A DNA stretch of 64,000 bases, taken from the NCBI RefSeq assembly GCF_013433315.1, contig NZ_WXVV01000006.1, positions 124,001-188,000 of the forward strand, given 5' to 3'. Source of the stretch: Pseudomonas crudilactis (GTDB lineage: Bacteria; Pseudomonadota; Gammaproteobacteria; Pseudomonadales; Pseudomonadaceae). Of the stretch, positions 18,773-26,779 are shown one piece after another. Below the pieces are notes generated by a model, which had not been told where the DNA came from, did no database searches, and saw only the letters and a list, made by a program, of their open reading frames with translations. Made by a program: the position numbers and the translations under genes. The stretch's first letter is position 1, and every line of letters begins with the position of its first letter.

Positions 18773-20137
18773 ATGAACACACAACTCAAACCCACGCTGG
18801 GCACGTTGCACCTGTGGGGCATTGCGGTGGGGCTAGTGATTTCCGGGGAGTATTTCGGCTGGAGTTACGGCTGGGGCGTCGCCGGGACATTGGGTTTCCT
18901 GGTGACCTCGTTCATGGTCGCGACCATGTACACCTGTTTCATCTTCAGTTTCACCGAACTCACCACCGCGATTCCTCACGCAGGCGGGCCGTTTGCCTAC
19001 AGTCGCCGCGCCTTTGGAGAAAAAGGTGGATTGATCGCGGGCCTGGCAACGCTGATCGAATTCGTCTTCGCGCCCCCGGCGATTGCTTTGGCCATTGGCG
19101 CGTATCTCAATGTGCAATTCCCAGCACTTGATCCGAAACACGCAGCCGTCGGCGCCTACATCGTGTTCATGGGACTGAACATTCTTGGGGTGAAACTGGC
19201 GGCGACCTTTGAGTTGATTGTTTGCGTGCTGGCCGTGGCTGAATTGCTGGTGTTCATGGGCGTGGTCGCCCCTGCGTTCAGCTTCAGCAACTTCGCCCTC
19301 AATGGCTGGGCGGGATCTGACGTGTTTGGCGCGCCGGCGATTGCCGGGATGTTCGCGGCCATTCCGTTTGCAATCTGGTTTTTCCTCGCCATCGAGGGTG
19401 CGGCAATGGCTGCCGAAGAAGCCAAGGATCCGAAACGCACGATTCCCAAGGCGTACATCAGCGGCATTCTGACGTTGGTACTGCTGGCGATGGGCGTGAT
19501 GTTCTTTGCCGGTGGTGTCGGTGACTGGCGCACTCTGGCCAACATCAACGACCCGCTGCCGCAAGCCATGAAAACCGTGGTTGGCGACAACTCCGGCTGG
19601 TTGCACATGCTGGTGTGGATCGGCCTGTTCGGGTTAGTGGCGAGTTTTCACGGCATCATCCTCGGCTACTCGCGGCAGTTCTTCGCTCTGGCCCGCGCCG
19701 GTTATCTACCGGCCTCGCTGGCGAAACTCTCACGCTTCCAGACGCCGCACCGCGCCATCATTGTCGGCGGCATCATCGGCATCGCCGCGATTTACAGCGA
19801 CGGTCTGATCAACCTGGGCGGCATGACCCTCACCGCCGCGATGATCACCATGGCCGTGTTCGGCGCCATCGTGATGTACATCATGAGCATGCTCAGCCTG
19901 TTCAAACTGCGTAAATCGGAACCGAATCTGGAGCGTACTTTCCGCGCGCCGTGCTATCCGTTGATTCCAATGATTGCATTGGTGCTGGCGGTGGTGTGTC
20001 TGGTGGCGATGGCCTGGTTCAACGCGTTGATCGGCTTGATCTTCCTTGGCTTCATGGCGGTGGGCTTCGGTTACTTCCTGCTGACCGGACAACTGCGTGC
20101 CAACGCACCGGCCGATGCGATGCTGACAGGTAATTGA
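18773..20137 (+). CDS. eat: Ethanolamine permease, APC family
   Basis: A 454-residue transporter with about twelve membrane helices. The start region LHLWGIAVGLVISGEYFGWSYGW and the segment PFAIWFFLAIEGAAMAAEEAKDP are typical of the ethanolamine permease subgroup of APC transporters. It should import ethanolamine across the inner membrane. In many pseudomonads this gene leads an eutBC operon, but here no lyase genes follow: the next gene encodes a DUF2897 protein. The ATG at 18773 follows AGGGAGC. Regulation through the sigma-54 site just upstream is likely. Confidence 0.88.
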   Translation: MNTQLKPTLGTLHLWGIAVGLVISGEYFGWSYGWGVAGTLGFLVTSFMVATMYTCFIFSFTELTTAIPHAGGPFAYSRRAFGEKGGLIAGLATLIEFVFAPPAIALAIGAYLNVQFPALDPKHAAVGAYIVFMGLNILGVKLAATFELIVCVLAVAELLVFMGVVAPAFSFSNFALNGWAGSDVFGAPAIAGMFAAIPFAIWFFLAIEGAAMAAEEAKDPKRTIPKAYISGILTLVLLAMGVMFFAGGVGDWRTLANINDPLPQAMKTVVGDNSGWLHMLVWIGLFGLVASFHGIILGYSRQFFALARAGYLPASLAKLSRFQTPHRAIIVGGIIGIAAIYSDGLINLGGMTLTAAMITMAVFGAIVMYIMSMLSLFKLRKSEPNLERTFRAPCYPLIPMIALVLAVVCLVAMAWFNALIGLIFLGFMAVGFGYFLLTGQLRANAPADAMLTGN

Positions 20138-20266
20138 GGGATTTCGGGTGTACCGGGTGCAAGCGGCCTAGAATGGAACCACTGCGAAGTCACTTCGCTC
20201 AAACGTGGTATGCAGCGTCGCACGGCGAAATCCTCGCCCGTCGACCTGCCCTTAAGGAGAGCCGTT

Positions 20267-20434
20267 ATGCCTTGGTATGCCTGGTTGATTCTGGTGGTTG
20301 CAATCGGCTCGATCGTCGGCGGATTGATGATGTTGCGCGACACCGCCAACAAGGTCGATCTGACCGATGAAGAACGCCGACGCGTTGCCCAACGCAATGC
20401 CGAAGCTGATGCCAAAGATGCACAAGACCGCTGA
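20267..20434 (+). CDS. DUF2897 small membrane protein
   Basis: The 55-residue protein has one N-terminal helix (WYAWLILVVAIGSIVGGLMML) and a charged C-terminal tail (DLTDEERRRVAQRNAEADAKD), which fits DUF2897. Function is unknown. The ATG at 20267 follows AAGGAGAG, a strong site that rules out a longer start. A terminator follows directly. Confidence 0.85.
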   Translation: MPWYAWLILVVAIGSIVGGLMMLRDTANKVDLTDEERRRVAQRNAEADAKDAQDR

Positions 20435-20435
20435 A

Positions 20436-20475
20436 CACAACCCCGCCTGATTGGCGGGGTTTGTGCTTTTTATAG
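20436..20475 (+). terminator. Rho-independent terminator after the DUF2897 gene
   Basis: The stem ACACAACCCCGCC/GGCGGGGTTTGTG with a short TGAT loop is followed by CTTTTTAT, starting two bases past the stop codon. Confidence 0.9.
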
Positions 20476-20571
20476 CCATTGGACCTATCTGCACGCTTTT
20501 AAGAAGTAGAAGTACAGTCACCATCTAATTTTCCTTGGTTAAGATGGGGACATTGTTGCGGAGAGTTTCAA

Positions 20572-21126
20572 ATGCGTTATTCGCAGGATCATAAAGCCCA
20601 GACCCATCAGCGCATCATCAAGGAGGCTTCGGCACGCTTTCGCAAGGACGGAATCGGCGCTACCGGTCTGCAACCCCTGATGAAAGCGCTGGGCTTGACC
20701 CATGGCGGTTTCTATTCACATTTCAAATCCAAGGACGAGTTGGTCGAGAAGGCTTTGCAAGAAGCCGGCAACCAGGTCGACGGGTTATGTGCGGAGATTT
20801 TTTCACAGGACAACCCGCTTGATGTGTTCATCGAGACGTACCTGTCCGAATGGCATCAAACGTCGCCCCATGAAGGCTGTCCGTTACTGACCATTTCTTC
20901 GGAGCTGGGCCTGCGCGGCCAACCGAGTCCCACCAGTGACGTGGTCCTCAACGCACGGCTGGAGCAGATCGAGAACAGCCTCGAAGGTAAGAACAGCGCT
21001 GACCGCGCCATCGTTATCATGTCGACACTGGTCGGCGCGCTGCTGCTGTCACGCAGCGTCGCGGATGCCGAGTTTGCGCAACACATCCTCGATGTCACCC
21101 GCGATCACCTCAAGAACCGGGACTAA
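20572..21126 (+). CDS. TetR/AcrR family regulator
   Basis: A 184-residue repressor-type protein. The N-terminal helix-turn-helix (about 10-55) is typical: IIKEASARFRKDGIGATGLQPLMKALGLTHGGFYSHFKSKDELV. The C-terminal ligand domain contains PHEGCPLLTISSELG, resembling regulators of the NemR-like group that have a conserved cysteine. The gene is convergent with the fabF-type gene, their stops sharing bases 21124-21125, so it may control the fabF/SDR pair whose promoter lies near 23230-23340. The ATG follows GGAGAG. Confidence 0.85.
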   Translation: MRYSQDHKAQTHQRIIKEASARFRKDGIGATGLQPLMKALGLTHGGFYSHFKSKDELVEKALQEAGNQVDGLCAEIFSQDNPLDVFIETYLSEWHQTSPHEGCPLLTISSELGLRGQPSPTSDVVLNARLEQIENSLEGKNSADRAIVIMSTLVGALLLSRSVADAEFAQHILDVTRDHLKNRD

Positions 21127-22397
21127 GCCTGCCAGCGCTTGAACAATACGCTGGCATTGACCCCGCCGAAGCCAAAACCGTTGGACAGTGCATATTCGAT
21201 CGGAATTGACCGCGACTGGCCATGGACGATATCCACACCGGCACTCGCCGGATCCGGATTGTCGAAATTGAGCGTCGGTGGTACCACCTGATCACGAATC
21301 GCCAGTAGCGTGAAAATTGCTTCAAGCCCGCCTGCAGCGCCGAGCAAATGACCGGTGGCTGACTTGGTCGAGGTCACGGCGATTTTATTCTGCGTGCCGA
21401 ACAACGCTTTGATCGCCGCCAGTTCGCCGAGGTCGCCCACCGGAGTCGAAGTTGCGTGAGCATTGAGATGCTGCACCTGATCCGGCGCAATAGCTGCCTG
21501 CGCCAGCGCCAGCGTCATCGCCCGCCGCGCCCCGCTGCCATCTTCAGGCCCGGCGGTCAGGTGATAGGCGTCAGCGCTGGTGCCATAACCGACCAGTTCC
21601 GCCAGCGGTGTCGCACCACGAGCCAGGGCATGCTCAAGGGATTCGATCACCAACAGGCCCGCGCCCTCGCCCATGACAAAACCGTCACGCCCGCTGTCGA
21701 ACGGCCGCGACGCGCGCTCCGGGGTGTCGTTGTAACCGCTCGAGAGTGCCCGCGCTGCCGCAAAACCGGCCAGACTGACGCGGTCGATGCAGGCTTCCGC
21801 GCCGCCGCACACGGCAATATCCGCTTCGCCGGCGCGGATCAATCGCGCCGCATCGCCAATCGCTTGAACACCCGCAGCGCACGCCGTCACCGGCGCACCC
21901 AAAGGCCCCTTGAGGCCGTGTTGAATGGACACGTGCCCTGCCGCGAGATTGACCAGAAACGACGGAATGGTGAACGGCGACAAACGCCGAGGACCACGGC
22001 TGTCGGTGGTGCGTACAGCGTCGGCAATCGCACCGAAACCACCGACACCGGAACCGATGATCGTTGCGGTACGCTCTTGGTGTTTGCTCTCTGACGGATG
22101 CCAGCCAGCCTGCTCCAGCGCCTGCCGGGCAGCCTCCATGGCGAACAGAATGAAGCGGTCCATCTTCTTCTGTTCCTTGGGTGGCGTGGCGCGATCCGGA
22201 TCAAATCCTGCTTCAGCGTCCTCTTCCAGCGTCGGCACCGCGCCGCCGACTCGCGTGGGCAAATCAGCGACCACTGCTTCAGGCAGGTTACGCAAACCAG
22301 AACGCCCGGCCAGCAAACGCTGCCATACGACTTCAAGATCGCTGCCCAAGGGTGAAACCAGGCCCATGCCCGTGACGACTATTCGACGCGAATCCAT
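21123..22397 (-). CDS. fabF: Beta-ketoacyl-ACP synthase II, FabF type
   Basis: The 424-residue condensing enzyme has the Cys-His-His triad: Cys in VTACAAGVQAIGD, His in NAHATSTPVGD and His in SATGHLLGAAGG. It should elongate acyl-ACP with malonyl-ACP. It is not next to acpP or other core fab genes, so it is probably a secondary paralogue. The ATG at 22397 (MDSRRIVVTGMG) follows AGAGG; longer in-frame starts would overlap the SDR gene. It forms a two-gene operon with the SDR, 22 bases apart. Confidence 0.9.
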   Translation of the reverse strand: MDSRRIVVTGMGLVSPLGSDLEVVWQRLLAGRSGLRNLPEAVVADLPTRVGGAVPTLEEDAEAGFDPDRATPPKEQKKMDRFILFAMEAARQALEQAGWHPSESKHQERTATIIGSGVGGFGAIADAVRTTDSRGPRRLSPFTIPSFLVNLAAGHVSIQHGLKGPLGAPVTACAAGVQAIGDAARLIRAGEADIAVCGGAEACIDRVSLAGFAAARALSSGYNDTPERASRPFDSGRDGFVMGEGAGLLVIESLEHALARGATPLAELVGYGTSADAYHLTAGPEDGSGARRAMTLALAQAAIAPDQVQHLNAHATSTPVGDLGELAAIKALFGTQNKIAVTSTKSATGHLLGAAGGLEAIFTLLAIRDQVVPPTLNFDNPDPASAGVDIVHGQSRSIPIEYALSNGFGFGGVNASVLFKRWQA

Positions 22398-22419
22398 ACC
22401 GTGGTGACCTCTGATCAAT

Positions 22420-23223
22420 TCAATTTCCGGACTTGTAACGTTGAGCTGCCGAGCTGCGGGAAAGGTTCGGCGCCATGACATGGCGAGCAGCAACAAAGGC
22501 GTGCCATTCGCCTGCATCAGGCAGCGAAGGAATGGTGATCAACTCGCCCTGATCCAGACCGGCCAGCGCCGCATCGACCATTTCGTCCGGGTCCATGACC
22601 ATTTCTGCCGGAATAGCACTGGCATCGATACCGGAGCGTTCCCAGATTTCGGTGCGGGTCACACCCGGCAGCACGGCCTGGACCTGTACTCCGGTGCCTT
22701 CGAGTTCGCTGTTCAGTGATTGGGTGAGGCTCAGTACATAAGCTTTACTGGCGCTGTAGGTAGCGTTGAAGCGCTCCGGAAACAGCGCCACCACAGAGGC
22801 GATGTTGATGATCGCGCCGCGACCGGCTTTGGCAAAACTTGCCGCAGCAGCCGATGCCAATCGGGTGACCGTGGTGACATTGAGCTGAATCAAACGCTCC
22901 AGCTTCTCTGGATCGGCATTGGCCAGCAGACCATCCGCGGCAACACCCGCGTTGTTGACCAACAAACTGATACTCGAATCGCTGCGCAGACGCTGCTCCA
23001 GCCTGACCACGTCATCCTTGTGCGTGAGATCCGCCTTGAGTACCTCAACCTGAACACTGTGGGCATCACGCAATTGACTCGCGGTGTTGTCCAGACGCTC
23101 CTGATCACGAGCGACCAGCAATAGATCAAAACCGCGTGCGGCCAACCGCTGAGCGTAAATCGCACCGATACCGGAAGATGCCCCCGTTACCACTGCCGTA
23201 CCTTGAGACTGGACAGAATTCAT
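22420..23223 (-). CDS. Short-chain dehydrogenase/reductase
   Basis: A 267-residue classical SDR with cofactor motif TGASSGIG (near 14-21), NNAG (near 90), catalytic Ser in INIASVVA and the YSASKAY motif. ARDQ after strand two suggests a preference for NADP(H). It could reduce a 3-ketoacyl product of the adjacent synthase, as FabG does, but the sequence alone does not fix the substrate. The ATG at 23223 follows AGGAG. It is the first gene of the pair. Confidence 0.88.
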   Translation of the reverse strand: MNSVQSQGTAVVTGASSGIGAIYAQRLAARGFDLLLVARDQERLDNTASQLRDAHSVQVEVLKADLTHKDDVVRLEQRLRSDSSISLLVNNAGVAADGLLANADPEKLERLIQLNVTTVTRLASAAAASFAKAGRGAIINIASVVALFPERFNATYSASKAYVLSLTQSLNSELEGTGVQVQAVLPGVTRTEIWERSGIDASAIPAEMVMDPDEMVDAALAGLDQGELITIPSLPDAGEWHAFVAARHVMAPNLSRSSAAQRYKSGN

Positions 23224-23294
23224 GACAATGCTCCTGAAATACCTGAGAGGACAAACAATCTCTGATGTGTAATCGATGCAGAAGACGCCAAATT

Positions 23295-23310
23295 ATTATA
23301 GGCATAATCT
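23295..23310 (-). promoter_or_regulatory. Candidate -10 and operator of the SDR-fabF operon
   Basis: On the minus strand a perfect TATAAT (23300-23295) lies 72 bases upstream of the SDR start. It overlaps an inverted repeat ATTAT-AGGC-ATAAT, of a kind that a TetR protein could bind. No good -35 was found at 17 bases. Assignment to the neighbouring TetR gene is inference. Confidence 0.35.
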
Positions 23311-23385
23311 CAGCTCAATATGATAGCCGTAATTTTTAATGATCCGACCAACATCCGCTTGTCTTCCCGTTGTGCCCTTCAGGCA

Positions 23386-23414
23386 AAACAAAAAGGCCGG
23401 TCAATGACCGGCCC
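23386..23414 (-). terminator. Rho-independent terminator of comEA
   Basis: The perfect stem GGCCGGTCA/TGACCGGCC is followed on the minus strand by TTTTTGTTTTG, about 20 bases past the comEA stop. Confidence 0.88.
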
Positions 23415-23434
23415 ACTGGCGTTGAATAATCAGC

Positions 23435-23770
23435 TTAGTTGACTTCCAGCTTCTCGCGATTGCGATCCAGAATGGCCTTGCCGATCCCCTTTACTTCCAG
23501 CAACTCATCCACCGAGGCAAAGGGACCATTTGTTTCGCGATACGTAACAATCGCCTTCGCCTTGGCCTCACCTACGCCGGACAATTCTTTCTGCAAGGTT
23601 GCCGCATCGGCGTCGTTAAGATCGATTTTTGTACTCTGTGAAATCGCGGCAGAATGCGTAACCAAAGGCGCCTTTTCAGATACCAAAGGTGCGACAGGCG
23701 CCGCAATAGTGGCGATTGAAGCACTGCTGAGAAAGGCAAAAATCAGCGAATAAAAGTAACCCGTACGCAT
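23435..23770 (-). CDS. comEA: ComEA-like helix-hairpin-helix protein
   Basis: The 111-residue product has an N-terminal signal or anchor segment (SLIFAFLSSASIATIAAPVA) and a C-terminal ComEA-type (HhH)2 domain: IDLNDADAATLQKELSGVGEAKAKAIV and ELLEVKGIGKAILDRNREKL. It should bind double-stranded DNA in the periplasm, as in DNA uptake. It lies directly downstream of wbpM, the usual Pseudomonas arrangement. Confidence 0.88.
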   Translation of the reverse strand: MRTGYFYSLIFAFLSSASIATIAAPVAPLVSEKAPLVTHSAAISQSTKIDLNDADAATLQKELSGVGEAKAKAIVTYRETNGPFASVDELLEVKGIGKAILDRNREKLEVN

Positions 23771-23790
23771 TGATGAAGCTCCATGTCATC

Positions 23791-23828
23791 GTTTGAGAAA
23801 GCAGCTTTTCCGAAGCTGCTCCTCAAAC
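23791..23828. terminator. Hairpin between wbpM and comEA
   Basis: GTTTGAG-AA-AGCAGCTT and AAGCTGCT-C-CTCAAAC form a long stem with a 5-base loop. On the minus strand it lies past the wbpM stop and before comEA, followed only by a short T-rich stretch. It may be a weak terminator or an attenuator for comEA. Confidence 0.5.
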
Positions 23829-23882
23829 TTAGGTCATGGCAGGCGCATGTCAAAAATGCGTGAGTTACAGAATGTGAAACAA

Positions 23883-25877
23883 TCAAGGCTCCAGCCGGCG
23901 CTGCTGATGGATCCAGTCGACGATTTCACCGTCAGGCGTGTAGCCACTGACCGTTTCGCGCAGAAGCTGACGGACCCTGGCGTAATCATCTTCCTCAACC
24001 GCCATAAGCAGTTCGCTCAACCGTGCTTTCAATATTTCCCACGGCAGGTGATCTTCATTGGCAGTCATGATCATTGGGTGGGGTGTGGCGGCAACGTTGT
24101 CGCCGATCAACAGCTCCTCGTAGAGCTTTTCGCCAGGACGCAGCCCTGTGAACTCAATGGAGATATCACCCTGTGGATTGCGATCGGAACGAATGCTCAG
24201 ACCAGACAGGTGAATCATTTTCTCGGCGAGTTCAACGATTTTCACCGGTTCCCCCATGTCCAACACGAAAACATCTCCACCCTGCCCCATCGAACCGGCC
24301 TGGATAACCAGTTGTGCGGCCTCCGGAATGGTCATGAAATAACGGGTGATTTTCGGGTGGGTGACGGTCAGCGGACCACCTGCTTTGATCTGGCTGTGAA
24401 ACAGAGGGATCACTGATCCGGAGGAACCCAGCACATTGCCAAAGCGCACCATCGTGTAACGCGTTTTATTCACTCGCGAGACATTGGCCTTGTCACCGAA
24501 TAGCACCGGTGCGACTTCGCGACTGAGCGCCTGAAGCGTGAGCTCCGCCAAGCGCTTGGTACTGCCCATCACATTCGTCGGCCGTACCGCCTTGTCGGTC
24601 GAGATCAGGACAAAGTTGGCAACCCCGGACTGCAAAGCTGCCTGCGCAGTATTGAGGGTACCTATCACATTGTTCAGTACGCCTTCAGCAACGTTGTGCT
24701 CAACCATCGGCACATGCTTGTAAGCGGCGGCGTGATACACCGTTTCGACCTGCCAGGTGGCCATCACATCGAGCAATTTGTGCTGATCACGAATAGACCC
24801 GAGAATCGGCAGCAACCTGACAGGCGTTGACTCCCGACGCCCACGCTGTTCGAGCTCGGAAAGAATGCTGTAGAGGTTGAACTCGCTGTGATCGAATAGA
24901 ATCAGTGTGGTCGGATTCAGCGCGAATATTTGCCGACAGAGTTCGGCACCTATCGAACCGCCAGCTCCCGTAACCATGACGGTCTTTGCTTTGATGCAAC
25001 GCTCAAGCAGATCAGGCTGCGCAGGGACTGCATCGCGACCCAACAAGTCGGCAATATCAACTTCCTGGATGTCTTCGACCTTTACCCTGCCGCTGGCCAA
25101 ATCAGTGAAGTTGGGAACACTGCGCACATGGAGCGGAAAACTCTCCAGCAGATTCAGAATCTCCCTGCGGCGTGCTCTTGTCGAAGACGGTAGAGCCAGC
25201 AGTATTTCCTGCGCCCCCGTTTCATCGATCATTTGTTGAATATGCTTGGGTTTGTAGACCTGAAGTCCGGAAATGGACCGATCGGCAATCCCGGCATCGT
25301 CATCGATAAAAGCTACGGGGCGCATGACACGCCCCATTCGCAACGCCGCGACAAGCTGATTCCCGGCCACACCCGCGCCGTAGATAGCGACTTTGATAAG
25401 CCCGTCATCCCGACTCGTGAACGGAACGTGTTGAGCGGCATCGAACCAGTCGCCCATGAAATACTGGCGCATGCACAAACGCAATCCGCCGATGATGACA
25501 AGGCTGAGCCACCAGTAATTGAAAATGATCGAGCGAGGAATCACAGCCTGATGATTGCTGTACCAATAAACCACCAGGGCGAGAATCAATGAAGACAGAC
25601 TGACCGCTTTGATAATGGCAATGAGCGCATCGTTACCGAAATAACGCATGACCGCCCGGTACATGCCGAACCGGATGAAAAGAGGCACTGCAATGACCGG
25701 CGCACAGACAAAAAGCCAGAAGTGGACCTTCAACGGGTTGTACATATCGTCGATGCCGAGACGTACGATAAAGGCCAACCACAGCGCGAGCCATACGAGC
25801 ACGACATCCGTCGCGACCTGAATCAGCCTTTTCTGCCTGCGAGGCAGGCCAAGCAACAAAGTCCGTACCTTATCCAT
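23883..25877 (-). CDS. wbpM: WbpM-type UDP-GlcNAc 4,6-dehydratase
   Basis: The 664-residue protein has four N-terminal membrane helices (about 20-150), a first nucleotide-binding domain (AIYGAGVAGNQL near 183) and a C-terminal dehydratase domain starting at VMVTGAGGSIGAEL (near 305). The active-site stretch STDKAVRPTNVMGSTKR has Met where most SDRs have Tyr, as reported for WbpM. It converts UDP-GlcNAc to the 4-keto-6-deoxy intermediate used for QuiNAc or FucNAc at the inner membrane. It closes the O-antigen locus, as in P. aeruginosa, and is transcribed away from cysC. Confidence 0.94.
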   Translation of the reverse strand: MDKVRTLLLGLPRRQKRLIQVATDVVLVWLALWLAFIVRLGIDDMYNPLKVHFWLFVCAPVIAVPLFIRFGMYRAVMRYFGNDALIAIIKAVSLSSLILALVVYWYSNHQAVIPRSIIFNYWWLSLVIIGGLRLCMRQYFMGDWFDAAQHVPFTSRDDGLIKVAIYGAGVAGNQLVAALRMGRVMRPVAFIDDDAGIADRSISGLQVYKPKHIQQMIDETGAQEILLALPSSTRARRREILNLLESFPLHVRSVPNFTDLASGRVKVEDIQEVDIADLLGRDAVPAQPDLLERCIKAKTVMVTGAGGSIGAELCRQIFALNPTTLILFDHSEFNLYSILSELEQRGRRESTPVRLLPILGSIRDQHKLLDVMATWQVETVYHAAAYKHVPMVEHNVAEGVLNNVIGTLNTAQAALQSGVANFVLISTDKAVRPTNVMGSTKRLAELTLQALSREVAPVLFGDKANVSRVNKTRYTMVRFGNVLGSSGSVIPLFHSQIKAGGPLTVTHPKITRYFMTIPEAAQLVIQAGSMGQGGDVFVLDMGEPVKIVELAEKMIHLSGLSIRSDRNPQGDISIEFTGLRPGEKLYEELLIGDNVAATPHPMIMTANEDHLPWEILKARLSELLMAVEEDDYARVRQLLRETVSGYTPDGEIVDWIHQQRRLEP

Positions 25878-26188
25878 TACCCCTCTCTGAGCGTGACGCC
25901 CACTCCTTAATCACAGCGACCTTCATTGTACTCACCTCGCTGGAACAAGCAGAAACGAATAAAGCACTATCCGGACAAGCGCGCTGGCCGGTACGCTTTT
26001 TGCTTCATCCAGCGAGCGAGCATTTTACGTAAAGCCTCGCTACAATCGTAACCTAAGCGGCACAAGGAAATTGTCGTAAAATTGACGCGTCGGGCAGTAC
26101 TTCGGAGTTTCCGCTGACGAGTTTCGCTGACATTTATGACCGCCCCGTCGCACTTCAATTGAAAACCCAATCGAATTCACGAGCCAAA
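25878..26188. other. Divergent intergenic region between wbpM and cysC
   Basis: About 310 bases holding the starts of two opposite transcripts. It contains CCAGCGAGCG and CGCGCTGG segments and an AT-rich stretch near 26060-26090 ahead of cysC. I see no convincing gene, terminator or named operator. Confidence 0.5.
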
Positions 26189-26779
26189 ATGTCCAAAAAT
26201 ATTACCGTTCATACACAGTCTGTGGACGCGGCGCGTCGAAGCTCATTAAAAAATCAGCGCCCTGTCGTAATTTGGCTGACTGGACTGAGTGGAGCCGGAA
26301 AATCCTCAGTGGCCAATGCACTGGAGCTGGCGCTATGTGAAGCAGGCAACCACACCTATCTGCTTGACGGGGATAATCTGCGCATGGGGTTGTGCAGGGA
26401 TCTGGGATTCAGCGACGACAGCCGAGTGGAAAACATCCGGCGAGTTTCCGAGGTTTCCAAGCTCTTCATCGATGCCGGCCTGATTGTCATCACTGCATTT
26501 ATTTCTCCATTCCACCGAGACAGGCAGTTGGCGCGGGAAGTAGTCGGCAATGAGTCGTTCATAGAGGTTTTCGTCGACGCTCCGCTGTCCGAGTGCAAGA
26601 GAAGGGACCCCAAGGGGCTCTACAAAAAAGCAGAGCAAGGATTGATCAAGAACTTCACCGGCATCGATTCTGCTTACGAGGCCCCTGAAAATCCTGAAAT
26701 TCGCATCAACACACTCGAACATGATGTGAATACTTGCGTAGCGCAAATCCTCAAGTATCTGAAAGAAGTGTACATATGA
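26189..26779 (+). CDS. cysC: Adenylylsulfate kinase CysC
   Basis: A 196-residue APS kinase with P-loop WLTGLSGAGKSSVA (near 27), the DGDN loop LLDGDNLRMGLCRDLGFS, NIRRVSEVSKLF and the AFISPFHRDRQLAR substrate lid. It phosphorylates APS to PAPS, the sulfate donor. In this locus it stands alone, without CysD, CysN or a recognisable sulfotransferase. The ATG at 26189 has a modest GAG upstream; a TTG 30 bases earlier is possible. Its stop overlaps the next ATG by 4 bases, so the two products are translationally coupled. Confidence 0.93.
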   Translation: MSKNITVHTQSVDAARRSSLKNQRPVVIWLTGLSGAGKSSVANALELALCEAGNHTYLLDGDNLRMGLCRDLGFSDDSRVENIRRVSEVSKLFIDAGLIVITAFISPFHRDRQLAREVVGNESFIEVFVDAPLSECKRRDPKGLYKKAEQGLIKNFTGIDSAYEAPENPEIRINTLEHDVNTCVAQILKYLKEVYI

